NCBI GenBank assembly: GCA_963682175.1
Contig: OY821783.1
Span: 38,834,301 to 38,898,300, forward strand
Reading direction: 5' to 3'
Length of the DNA stretch: 64,000 nt
Source of the DNA: Triglochin maritima
Lineage: Eukaryota > Streptophyta > Magnoliopsida > Alismatales > Juncaginaceae
Positions 10,668-22,237 of this stretch are shown here, piece by piece. Each line of letters begins with the position of its first letter. Position 1 is the first letter of the stretch. Below the pieces are notes generated by a model. The model saw only the letters and a list, made by a program, of their open reading frames with translations, ran no database searches and was not told where the DNA came from. The translations under genes and the position numbers were made by a program.

Positions 10668-13600
10668 ATGGCGAATAATTGGAAAATTGAGAAGTTGAGC
10701 CGAGATGTTAATTTCGGCTTGTGGCAAGTCAAGATGCACGCAATTCTGGTGCAGCAATAGGTGGAGGACGTTCTTGAGGGCTTAGATAAGTTGCCAAAAG
10801 AAATGTCCGATCAAGATAGGCAAAAACTTGATCGAAAGGCGATGTCAACAATTAAGTTGTCGTTGTCCGACGAAGTTCTGAGAGAAGTGTTGAAGGAGAA
10901 GACGACTACAAGTATGTGGAAGGAATTAGAGGAAGTCTACATGAAGAAGTCACTTGCTAGCCGGATTATCTTGAAGAAGAAGTTGTTCCTATTCAAGATG
11001 AAGTCGGGTATCTCCCTTCAGCAACACTTGGATGATTTTAATGCAATCATCATGGACTTGGAGAAGGTTGAAGCAAGGTTTTCTGATGAGGATCAGGAGA
11101 TCCTCTTACTTTGCTCGTTGAGCTCTTCATATGATCACTTCGTGGAGACGATGATGTACAGCAGGACCGACATCTCTCTTGCGGATGTCAAAAACGCACT
11201 CTCCTCCAAATCTGATATGGAGAAGAGGTCTGATGGTCCTGAGTCAAGCAAAAGTGAAGCACTTGTTGCTCGTGGTAAGGGGAAAGAGAGGAGTTTCTCA
11301 AAGAACACCTCTAAGACCAAGTCGAGGGACAAAGATATTATTTGTCATTACTGCAAGAAGAAGGGTCACAAGATTTCAGAATGTTTTAAGCTACAGAACA
11401 GAGAGAAGCAAAGGGGTTCTAGTAGCGGTGATCAGTCAGGTTCGAATGTCGCAGAGTCCGATTCTGATTTTGTGTTGGCAGCTACAGGTTCTTCTGAAGC
11501 TTCCGACGGTTGGGTGATTGACACGGACAGTACATTCCACCTAACTCCGAATAAACAATGGTTTTCATCTTATGAAACAATGTCAGGTGGAATGGTTGTG
11601 ATGGGCAATGGTGACATGTGCGAGGTTGCAGGAATTGGTTCTGTTAGATTGAGGACCCATGATGACCTAGTCAAGATTTTATCGGATGTGCGACATGTTC
11701 CGAAGGCGAGCAAGAATCTGATTTCAGTAAGTAGCCTGACTGCAAAGGGCTACAAATTCAGTGGTGAGGATGACTGCATATCCATCACCAAAGGATCACT
11801 TATTCTGATGAAGGGGAAGAAGCTTGGGCCCGGTAAGCTTTATATGCTTAAAGGAGAAACTGTTGTGGGTGACGCAGTTGTAGTGTCATCATTGTCTGGT
11901 GAGGAGAATGCCCAACTTTGGCATATGAGGTTGGGGCACATGAGCGAGAAAGGCATGGCGGTGTTGTACAAACGTGGTTTGTTTGGAAGTCAGAAAATCG
12001 ACAGTCTGGACTTCTGTGAATTTTGTGTTTTTGGGAAGCAGAAGAGGGTTAGCTTCTCAGCAGCTAAGCACACCACCAAGGCCACTTTAGATTATGTCCA
12101 CTCTGATTTATGGGGACCTTCTCAGGTTCCATCAAAAGGTGGAGCTCGCTATATGCTCACATTTATTGATGATTTCTCCAGAAAGACTTGGGTTTATATT
12201 CTGACAAAAGAGTGATGTGTTTCAGAATTTTCAGCACTGGAAGGTTATGATTGAGAATCAGACAGGAAAGAAGATTAAGGTTCTTAGGACGGATAATGGT
12301 TTGGAGTTTTGTTCCTCAGAGTTTAACGATTTCTGCAAGGATGAAGGAATCGTGAGACACCGAACCGTACGTCACACGCCACAACAGAACGGAGTAGCGG
12401 AACGTCTGAATCGAACTCTCTTGGAGAGAGCTAGATGTATGCTTCTGAATGTTGACCTGACTAAGGATTTTTGGGCAGAAGCAGTGTGTACCGCTTGCTA
12501 TTTAGTAAACCGTTCACCTCACACTGTTTTGGATATGAGAACACCGGAAGAAGTTTGGACAGGTGGAGCTTCAGATTTGTCCAAGTTGAGAGTCTTCGGT
12601 TGTCCAGCATACGCACATGTAGATCAAGGAAAGTTGAATGCTCGGTCGTTGAAGTGTATATTCCTTGGCTACGATTTGGGTGTGAAGGGTTATCGTTTAT
12701 GGTGCAAAGAATCTCAGAAGCTCATGGTTGAAAGAAATGTTGTCTTTAATGAGCTTGCTATGTTACCTTCCAGGAAAGACACTGTTATTTCTACTCCCGT
12801 GTCAAGTGGGACTCCAGTTCAGGTGGAGCCACCAGTAGTGACTGCTGATGAGGATACCGGTGTGACACAAGGAGAGAGTTCGAAACCTAAGGAAGATGAA
12901 GAGTATTTGTTGGCAAGGGACAGAGAGGCGGCTGACCAAGAAATCCCGTAGATACGCTGAATCAGTCCTTGCATATGCTCTTAGTGCAGCTGAAGATATT
13001 GGAGCCTCTGGTGAGCCGAGCAAGAATTCAGAGGCAATTTCGGCACCCGATTCAGCTGCTTGGGTGGGTGCAATGAATGAAGAGATGGAGTCTCTTCATA
13101 AGAACCAAACTTGGAAGTTGGTAGAACTTCCAAAAGGGAAAAGGGCCGTTAGCTGCAAATGGGTCTTCAAGAAGAAAGTCGAGGGTATTTCAGATGTGAG
13201 GTACAAAGCTCGATTGGTTGCTCGTGGTTTTAGTCAGGCGGAGGGTGTGGATTATAGCGATATTTTTTCACCCGTTGTGAAGCATACTTCTATTCGTGTT
13301 TTGTTGAGTTTGGTTGCAATTCATGATTTAGAGTTGAAGCAACTAGATGTGAAGACCGCTTTCTTACATGGAGAATTAGAGGAGCAAATTTACATGTCCC
13401 AGCCGGAGGGCTTTGTGGTCGAGGGTAAGGAGAATCAGTTCTGTTTGCTGAAGAAGTCGCTTTATGGGTTAAAGCAGTCGCCTCGACAATGGTATAAAAG
13501 ATTTAATTCTTTTATAGTTGGACATGGGTACAGCAGGTCCCAGTATGACTGCTGCGTCTACCGAAAGATATTTTCAGATGGCTCTCTTGTTTTGTTACTA

Positions 13601-14569
13601 CTCTATGTAGATGATATGTTGATAGCAGTTAAGGACAAGTCTAAAATTTCTGAGCTTAAAGAGTTGTTAATGGTTGAGTTCGAGATGAAGGATTTCGGAT
13701 CAGCAAAGAGGATTCTACGTATGGAGATACGTCGCGATCGTACATGCAAGAGTTTGTTTCTCTCCCAGCAGCAATATATTGAGAAAGTCTTGCATCGTTT
13801 TGGCTTGGAAAATGCAAAGTCTGAAAGAATCCCTCTTGCCGCGCATTTTAAGCTATCGGTAGACTTGTGTCCCAATGAGGAGGAGGAAAAGACATACATG
13901 TCACGTGTGCCTTATACTAGTGCAGTTGGCAGTCTGATGTATGCCATGATATGCACTCGTCCAGATATAGCTCAGGCGGTTAGTGTGGTGAGCCGCTATA
14001 TGTCGAATCCAGGAAAGGAGCATTGGTCAGCCGTGAAGTGGATTCTCCGGTATCTAAAAGGTACAACTAAGCTATCTTTGAAATTTGGTCGATCTTCGTA
14101 TTCGTTAATGGGGTTTGTAGATGCCGATTACGCGGGAGACCGCGACAGACGAAGATCTATGACTGGTTATGTGTTTACTGTTGGGAGCACGGCTATTAGC
14201 TGGAAAGCGACGTTGCAACACACTGTTACTTTGTCTACAACGGAGGCAGAATATATGGCAGCGACCGAGGGTATCAATGAAGTTCTTTGGCTGAAAGGTT
14301 TATTTGGAGAGCTCATTGTAGGTCAGAATATAGTGGTTGTTTATTGTGATAGTCAGAGTGCCATTCATCTGACGAAGGATCAGATGTATCATGAAAGGAC
14401 GAAGCATATCGACGTCCGTTATCACTTCATTCGGGAAGTTGTTGCTGAAGGAGGTGTGGTGGTGAAGAAGGTGGGCACTGAAGATAATCCGGCTGATATG
14501 TTGACGAAGCCAGTTATTTCGACTAAGTTCATGGTATGCGTGAACTTGGTTGGTTTGAGTTCCGAGTAG
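10668..14569 (+). pseudogene. copia gag-pol polyprotein, disrupted
   Basis: The frame opens at ATG 10668. Parts in order: gag with a CCHC zinc knuckle (CHYCKKKGHKISEC, 11344-11385); protease around 11512; integrase with the HHCC finger near 11925-12020, DDE aspartates near 12103 and 12292 and the glutamate in the HTPQQNGVAE block; reverse transcriptase with YVDDM near 13605; RNase H near 14115-14350. Lesions: an in-frame TAG at 10758, a frameshift with TGA near 12213, and a second frameshift near 12935. The protease site reads DTD where DTG is expected, losing the essential glycine. The host role is replication of the retroelement through an RNA intermediate; this copy encodes no complete polyprotein. 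Similarity to TNT1-94 is recognised from the reverse transcriptase and integrase blocks. Confidence 0.92.
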
Positions 14570-14637
14570 GTGGAGCTAAGACGACGACACAATGAGGAAG
14601 GAAGTGTTCTTTTCAAAGAGTTACAGGGGCTATTCAA

Positions 14638-14652
14638 GGTAAATGTGGAGAT
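14638..14652 (+). other. Polypurine tract of the copia element
   Basis: The purine-rich GGTAAATGTGGAGAT immediately precedes the 3' LTR. It is the expected plus-strand primer but is interrupted by pyrimidines. Confidence 0.6.
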
Positions 14653-15509
14653 TGTTATTGTTTACCTTGAATAAGTGTTTAAAGTATACGTACAGAAAAA
14701 TAGACAATCGGTCGACCAGATGGAGTGATTCGGTCGACCGAATGTGTGTTCAATTTGTCCAGCAAAGTGCTTGTCGTTTTCCGGTCGACCGAAGTCTAGG
14801 ATTCGGTCGACCGGGCACACATTTGGAGCTTGGCAAAAGTTACTGTTGTTTTTCGGTCGAATGGAACCTTGGATTCGGTCGACCGGAAACGTTCGAGGAG
14901 CTGGGAGAAAAGTGCCTGTTGAATTTCGGTCGACCGGAACTTAAGTGTACGGTCGACCGATTATGCACTCGCGCAAGCCAGAAAAGTTACTGTCGATTTT
15001 CGGTCGAACGAGACTTCAATTTCGGTCGACCGTTTATGATACAGTTATTTAATCGGTCGACCGGATCACCCGACCGGTCGACCGTTTGACCCAGTTTTGC
15101 CCACGTTTTGCACATTATTCCACCCATTTTTAGTGCAACTTGTACTTGTTTTGGCCTCATATATAAAGGCAATTTCGTCCCTTTTGTTAGAGGATTGATT
15201 CCTATTATTCACTTTTGTGTTCTTGAGAGAAAGGGGAGAGATAACATCCTTGTGATTCGGTAGGAGAGATTTGAATCAGGTTTCTTCGTCGGTTCGTTCG
15301 CGTCTCCTGTAAGCATCTCTTGTAATACGTTTATCTATAGTGGATTCGAGTTGTGTCGTCCGTGGTTTTTCCCGCATTGGGTTTCCACGTTAAATCTTGC
15401 GTGTTTGTGTGGTTTGGATTTTGGATTTGCGTTTTGGTTCTCAAGTTTAGCCAATTAGATTCGTGTTTTTGTTCCGCTGCGTATTTAGAATTGGTTTTAA
15501 TTCCTTACA
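14653..15509 (+). repeat. 3' LTR of the copia element
   Basis: 857 bp, aligned end to end with the 5' LTR. It holds the same palindrome array (14711-15082). Several cores that are mutated in the 5' LTR (9973, 10120) are intact palindromes here. Confidence 0.93.
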
Positions 15510-15514
15510 CTACT

Positions 15515-16922
15515 ATCTACTCAAATCCTGTACGATGATACTTCAGCAGCTAACGTATTAATCAAATAAAAACATATTGACCCAAATACCCAAACAATAG
15601 CTCATTCACACCTCTTTCGTTCGAGTAGATGGTAATTAATTTGGGAAGATTGTTTGACTTAACGTCTAAAAACTTTCGTAACCAACGGAGGGGACAAGTT
15701 TCCAATACTTCAAAGGTCAGAGACTCAGAGGGGTAAATGCAATAAATAACCGTACCTAAAGAAAGTGGTATGCAATTTGTGACAATTGTGTTTTCCATTA
15801 GTTGATTATGTTACAATCCAGAGGAGTTTGGTGAGATCAAATGGAACACAAACTCTTGCGTATATTAAGGGAAGCTGACATGCACTTATTTCCAACTCTG
15901 TTGAAACGTAAACATCTTTTCGAGGGAAAAGCAGTTCTTTGACTCTAACTTCGTTAAAGTCAACCTTTAAGTCTTAATCAGGTTTCTAGACTTCTAGTCA
16001 TAAGGAAAATTATAAAACTTTACTTTTGCTTAATGTTTGGCTTTCTTCTAAAAGTATTATCTGAGAAGATTAGCTCGTGGGTTTGAGATAAACAATTCTT
16101 CTAATCCTTCCACTGAATGAGATCGACATAAACCGAGAGAAGACTGCTTTTTGTTAGTTGGTTGTTAATTATTATATTTCTTAATCCAATTTCACTCAAA
16201 CACAGATTTGGTTTGACTTGAAAACAGCCACATAGATTTGTTGCTTTCTCCTTAGTGCTTGTGTCTACTCATGTTGCAAAGTATGTCATCAAATTTCCAA
16301 TAGTAAAAGTTTGAATAATTACACTACTAAAATGTTAATAAGTTTCCAACAGTAGACAAATCCACTTGGTTAGACAAGGATAATAATGTCTCTTAATTTT
16401 GTCTATGTTGATGATTAGTATAATAATAATGTTGCAAAAATGAATAGTTACTGTCCACTTGGATTCGATCAATCGTTGGCCAGACGGATGATTGGATCTG
16501 AACGACTGAATGAGGATCGGACGTCCGAACTTGAAGCTCCAATAAGTTTCTGGGAAGACTGTCGAATGGGCGGACCAACTGTGATTCGGTCAACTGATTA
16601 TGAGACTTTTACAATTCCATGCGACTCTGTTGGATGCATTTTGGTTGACCGAATGGGATTTAGTAGATTGTTCCTGATAATTGTTTTCAAGACAAGCTAC
16701 TAACAATTCTGATCCAAATGTTCATGACAACACCAAGTAAAGTAATTGAGCAACAAACAATAATATGTGCAGGAACACAGAGTGCCCAACACCAGCTATA
16801 GCAAATAACAATCATATCAAACCCAGTATTCGTTAAAGAAATCGTGTATTGAAGACATTAAAATGGATACAAAGAATTTTACAGATTTGTAGAAATCCAA
16901 GTGAGTAAAAATGTATGGTGGA
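15515..16922. other. Intergenic DNA with a faint array relic
   Basis: No gene recognised. At 16440-16660 scattered degenerate cores such as GGTCAAC and GGTTGACC are near others like GATCAATC, as expected of an old, decayed piece of a palindrome-array LTR. The rest probably includes the 3' flank of the quinone reductase gene. Confidence 0.4.
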
Positions 16923-19900
16923 TTATGCGGATGACTTGAGTTTTTTGGTTATGCCTGTGATATATTTGCCCTGATGGAAAGCTTGCTGCAGCTCGAGATC
17001 GTTGGGAAGTCTCGAGCCGTCGCCCGAATAGGTTCCTGTAGGAGTGTCAGTGGATATTCGAATATCCGAGCATCCGTTCGTATCCGTATTCGAATTTGAA
17101 CATTCGATCCGAGAAAAAATATCCGTTAGACCGTATTCGTATCCGATCCGTAAAGTCGTGGAGCGGATATGGTTATTAGTACATCCGATCCGTATAATAT
17201 CCGATCCGGGATCGAATATCCGTAGTTCAACATCTATATTTGTATATGTATTATATATATAGTTATTCTTTAAATTAATGATATATAAGTTAGGTATTTT
17301 TTCTATAAATTACCTAAATATATAAACTATTCTAAATTACTACCCATATAGTACTAATCCGATTAATATCCGCTTCGGAACTACATATCTGTATTTCAAC
17401 ATTTATATCCATATTTGTTTTATATACTTATGCAATACATTATTATACCTAGAAGTATTCTTATTTCAACATTGTGTGATTATATTTTGAATATATATTT
17501 TAAATTTATTTATTCAAATAAAAATACATCTACTGATCACATTTATTCAAGCATTGAATATTTCTCATTTTCAGTTAAGATAAAGTAAATTAATATTTGA
17601 AACCAAATAAAGTTATAAATGTGACTATGTATATGAATTTGTCTAAGTGAAAATAAAAAAATGTTATAAGGTTGGGAATTATGTTTACGGATGCGGATAT
17701 TATCCGTATCCGCTCCGAATCCGTCAAATATCCGAACGGATATAGACTTTTCATATCCGCAAACAATCCGTATCCGTATCCGAATCCGTAAATTTCATGC
17801 GGATACGAATATGGATATACCTATATCCGGTCCATATCCGATCCGTTGACACCCCTAGGTTCCTGCACCGTAGGGGCTTCCTCCCTTGACATTCTCCATC
17901 TCGAACATGCCGGCCCCAAAGGTGTATCCAATCGGCACAAAGATCATTCCATGGTGAGTGAGCTGAGTGATTGCTGTCAAGCTGCAAGAAGTAAATATTG
18001 TTACCAAGTCACTGTGAATGCAAAGATGTTGAAGGGTTGAAGTTATAATGTGTGAAACAACTTCAGCTTTAAGTTTCTTATTTTACCAAGTTAATTTTTG
18101 TGTCAGTCACAGGGTGAGTGAACTGGTATAACTAGACATATAAGATGGTAATGGAACAAGTGGATTTTTTGGCTAGTTAGAACAATGAATGCCACAAATA
18201 AGTTATCACTAGGATGTTATCATACTTAGGGAACTAAAACATTAGTTTGTTAGTTTGAGTTCATTTGAACCATGTCAAGCCGAAAACTCAATTTTTGTAG
18301 TTATTACTTATTAGCAATGAGATGGTTTTGTTCAATGGTTTGGTTATAATCTTCTCGCTTAAACACCAATAACAATTGGCAATGATTTGATAAATAGTAA
18401 GGGATTTCTATATTAATATCTAAAAATGACTAGAAAATGGTGGAAGAAATGCGAATTAACTAGAAAATGAGCTTCAGAGGAATATTAATTACATGGTATT
18501 TGTGTTTAAGATTAAAGTTGATGAAACTTACGGTGTAGTCTCCTGACCGCCACCTTGAGATCCAGTGCTATAGAAAATACCCGCAGGCTTACCAGCCAAC
18601 TGCTGGGTTCGCCATAATCCACCGGTGGCGTCAAGGAATGCTTTGAATTGCGCCGCCATCATACCAAATCTAGTTGGGAAGCCAAAGATAAGTCCATCAG
18701 CTTCAGCAAGCTCACTTGGCCGAATGATGGGAACATCACTCTTTTGAGGTGCGCTCATCTTTAACAGCACTTCCTCATTAAGAGTCTCGGGAACCTACAA
18801 AAACAGGTCAGCCGGAGAAGTAACCATCATGAAAAACAAGATTTATACAACCATGTAACAAATACATATTCCTTCGTATCAAGGTTGTGTTTATTTCAAG
18901 TCATATGTTTCTTTGTAAAGGCGTGACATGCTAAAATGTTAAGGCACATGCAAAAATTTAACTGGTTCTGTATCTTAACTGTGAAGTAGACAAGGAAACC
19001 TCAAAGAAGAGAACGAACTTGAATTGTGTAATACACATGAGATTAGTTGTTTTTCACAGATGAAGATGCATAAGGAGTAAACTCAGACCTGCCATAACTT
19101 GGCTTCAACTCCTCCAACAGATTCAGCACCTTTCCTTATCTCTTCAGCTAGTCTTTCGACATGGCCGTACATGGAATAGTACCTGAAAGGAATAAACGGT
19201 CTTGTTTCAGGGACTTGTTCATTTGCAGCCAATAAATGGCATCGGCTTCCAGTTCCTAATACTTCAGACAGATGGCTAGAATGGTTAAACGGAACTACAT
19301 TTTATAAAAATATATTTCCCGAACCTGAAAGTTCTAGATTTGATTACAGAATTAGAATACTACAAACTATTCTCCAGAAAAGAAGATGACCAAAAAAGGT
19401 TATGCCAGGCAATACATTGAAAAAGAAAACACTGAACTAAACAATAGTCTCGATCAAGGATGGATAACCAAATTAAAAAAAAGATCCCAATCAACGATGG
19501 TTAAAAGGACTCAAAGAGATGGTACTGTTGCTGTTAAGACCTGGTGAAATGTTAGAACTTTTTGAATACAACGCATAATAAAAGTGGTGCGCATAAATCC
19601 TATAGAATACATACTAGAGATCTTGATAGTTACTTAACTAGTAGCACATTAACTGTTTATCTGTTGGATAGAATTCATATTAACAGACAATACACAACAG
19701 AACAATTCTAAAGGGAGTAATCAAAGACATACATAGAGAGATTATCAATCCCATTTTGCAGCTAGACAACTGTCAGCATATGTAAGGTACAGCCATATTG
19801 AAATACTAAGTAACCTGCACACTGCAGATCTAGTCAAATATAAAGACACAATTCACTATTTTTCTTAGGACAATAACATGATGTCAACAGCTCCTAAATG

Positions 19901-22182
19901 AAAAAAAAAATCATAGGAAAGGTGACGGTGTAACTATAGTATATTATCTGATTGTTCCTAAAGAAACAGACTTGGAGTGTGGGATTCTGATCCTAATCCT
20001 ATCCTAATTGTGTTTTGTTGATGTTTAGGTGGTGATTAGAGGGAGATGATGATGTTTAGGTGGTGATTAGAGGGAGATGATGATGGACGGCTGGGATTGA
20101 AGATGGTTGGATGAGGGGTTGAGATGGAGTGGAGATGAGATGAGTGGTGGAGATTGAAGGTTGGGGAGATATTTATGGTGGGTGAGTTCTCTCCCTCTCT
20201 TCCCTCACGTTTTCCTCTCTCAGTCCTCACGATTCTCTCTCCCCTTCCTGCAGTGGAGCTCCGGCGTGGTGGTGGTGGTGTTCTCCGGGGAGTTGGGGTG
20301 ATTGGAGTTGTTGTGGTGGTCGGAGGTGAGTTGTGGTTTTGCTAACCCATCCCTCGCGTTTCCCTTTCTCTCTCTCTCGACCTCACGTGTTCTGTGATTG
20401 TGGTGGTAGAGGTTGGGGGAGGTGTTGGAGTGCTCGAGTGTGTCGAGAAGGGGTGTTGATCGTCGTTTGGACGCGAGGTTCGTCGACGGATCGTGATTTG
20501 GGGAGACGTGCTCGTGGATGCATCGTCGTGGTTCTTCAAAGGCTTCTTCAAGCCTTCCGGTATGTCAAGCTTGCTCACTTAATTATTGTGAGTAATTAGA
20601 AGTCGACGGTAGGCCTTTCGGCTCGTCGTGAGTAAATGTGCAGCAGATTTCACTGCCTGATCGGTCGACCGGTTGGTGCAAACGGTCGACCGTTCGTGAT
20701 GAGAATTCGGGTTCTGCTTCAAATCGGTCGAACGATGCCTTTGGGGCGGTCGACCGATCGTGCGTAGGAGGCAAGCCTGGTGAGATTCGGTCGACCGTGT
20801 GCACCGTCATGGGTCGGATAGGGCGTTGACCATCTAAACGGTCGACCGCCTCTATGACTTCGTCCGACCGTGACTTAAGTGGATGGAGTGGTCGGTTCGA
20901 CCGAATGTGGATTCGGTCGACCGGACCTGTGTGCTGAGCGTGGGGAACGCTCTGGTGGAATTCGGTCGACCGAAGAGGTCTCGGCGTTGGACCGGATTCA
21001 GGGTGCGAGTGAGGGATTATTTCCTGGTGGGATTCGGTCGACCGAGAGTGCTCGGGTGTTCGACCGAATTCGTTGTGGAGTTGTGGGATTCGTCCCTGGC
21101 GACTTTCGGTCGAACGGGACCCCTTTGCCGTTCGACCGATTGTTCGTTTTTTTCGGTGAACCTGGGAGTTGACCATCTAAATGGTCGACCGTCCCTTGAC
21201 TTTGGTTCGACCGAACGAGTGCGGTGGGTGGGAATCGGTCGACCGAGGGAGTGTCGGTCGATGCGATTGCCCTGTATTTGCTTGATTCGGTCGACCGGGA
21301 CTTTTGGTTCGGTCGACCGTTTGTGTCCAGTTTTGCACTATGGAGGTGTTGTCGTTGTGGTCGTCCGTGTGGGGCGAGTGTGGTGCCGATGTTCTTCCGG
21401 CAAGTGTGCTAGGGTGCACGAGTGTTGCGGCGGTTGGTTGAAAAAGACCTGGAGCCCCGTAACGGTGTGAGAGCTTGGGATTGGCTGAAATAGGCCTGAG
21501 GCCCAGCTTAGAATTGTGATGTTGCGGCGGTTGGTTGAAAAAGACCTGGAGCCCCGTAACTGTGTGAGAGTTGCGGTTGGTTGAAAAAGACCTGGAGCCC
21601 AACTAGTCTGTGCGGGGTTGGTTGAAAAAGACCTGGAGCTCCGTAGTGCGTTCAGGTTGGCTGAAAAAGGCCTGGAGCCTGAGCAGGGACCGCGTGTAAG
21701 GGTTGGTTGAAAAAGACCTGGAGCCCTTAGACGTTTGGGTTGGTTGAAAAAGACCTGAAGCCCTTGGTCGTGTCGTGGTAGCTTCGGTTGGTTGAAAAGA
21801 CCTGGAGCCCAGCTTGGCGACGAGTGTGTGTTGCGGTGGTTGGTTGAGATTAGACCTGGAGCCCCGTGACTGTAGTGTGTGCTGTGGTTGGGTGAAAGAG
21901 CCCTGGAGCCCAGCCCGTTGAGATGCTTTTCTTGTTTAGTAGAATTGCATGCTAGGGTGTCTTTTAGTTCATGTATTTAGAGTTTGACATACGGGGTTTC
22001 CTTCTGGAAACTCAGGCATTGTTGCATGTTTACTTTCATGCCGTGATCGGCGATAGGTGGTGGTGACCGAGGAGAGGAGCACCGCTACCGGATCCAGCTT
22101 TCTCTCAGTTGAGGTCGAGTGATTACTGCTTCCATTTGTATAGTCTTTTGATGTAATCACAACTTTTGGAAATACTCTGATG

Positions 22183-22237
<55 letters not shown>

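Larger units (their letters stand above)
9748..15509 (+). mobile_element. Complete Ty1/copia retrotransposon (Tork/TNT1-94-like), mutated
   Basis: This is a full-length element of 5762 bp with the perfect 5-bp target duplication CTACT (9743-9747 and 15510-15514). The two LTRs are 857 bp each (9748-10604, 14653-15509), beginning TGTT and ending TTACA. By eye they differ at about 31 positions (3.6 percent), mostly transitions, so the insertion is not recent. The order gag, protease, integrase, reverse transcriptase, RNase H is that of Ty1/copia. The open frame is broken in several places, so this copy cannot move on its own. A diverged solo LTR of the same family lies at 27267-28048. Confidence 0.95.

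Noticed and set aside
20583..21602. Long open frames on both strands (for example 1620-2048, 20583-21176, 20883-21470, 21177-21602)
   Set aside because: They are produced by the CpG-rich palindrome arrays and minisatellites inside LTRs; the predicted peptides are only repeats of Gly-Arg-Ser-Thr and Val-Asp-Arg words.
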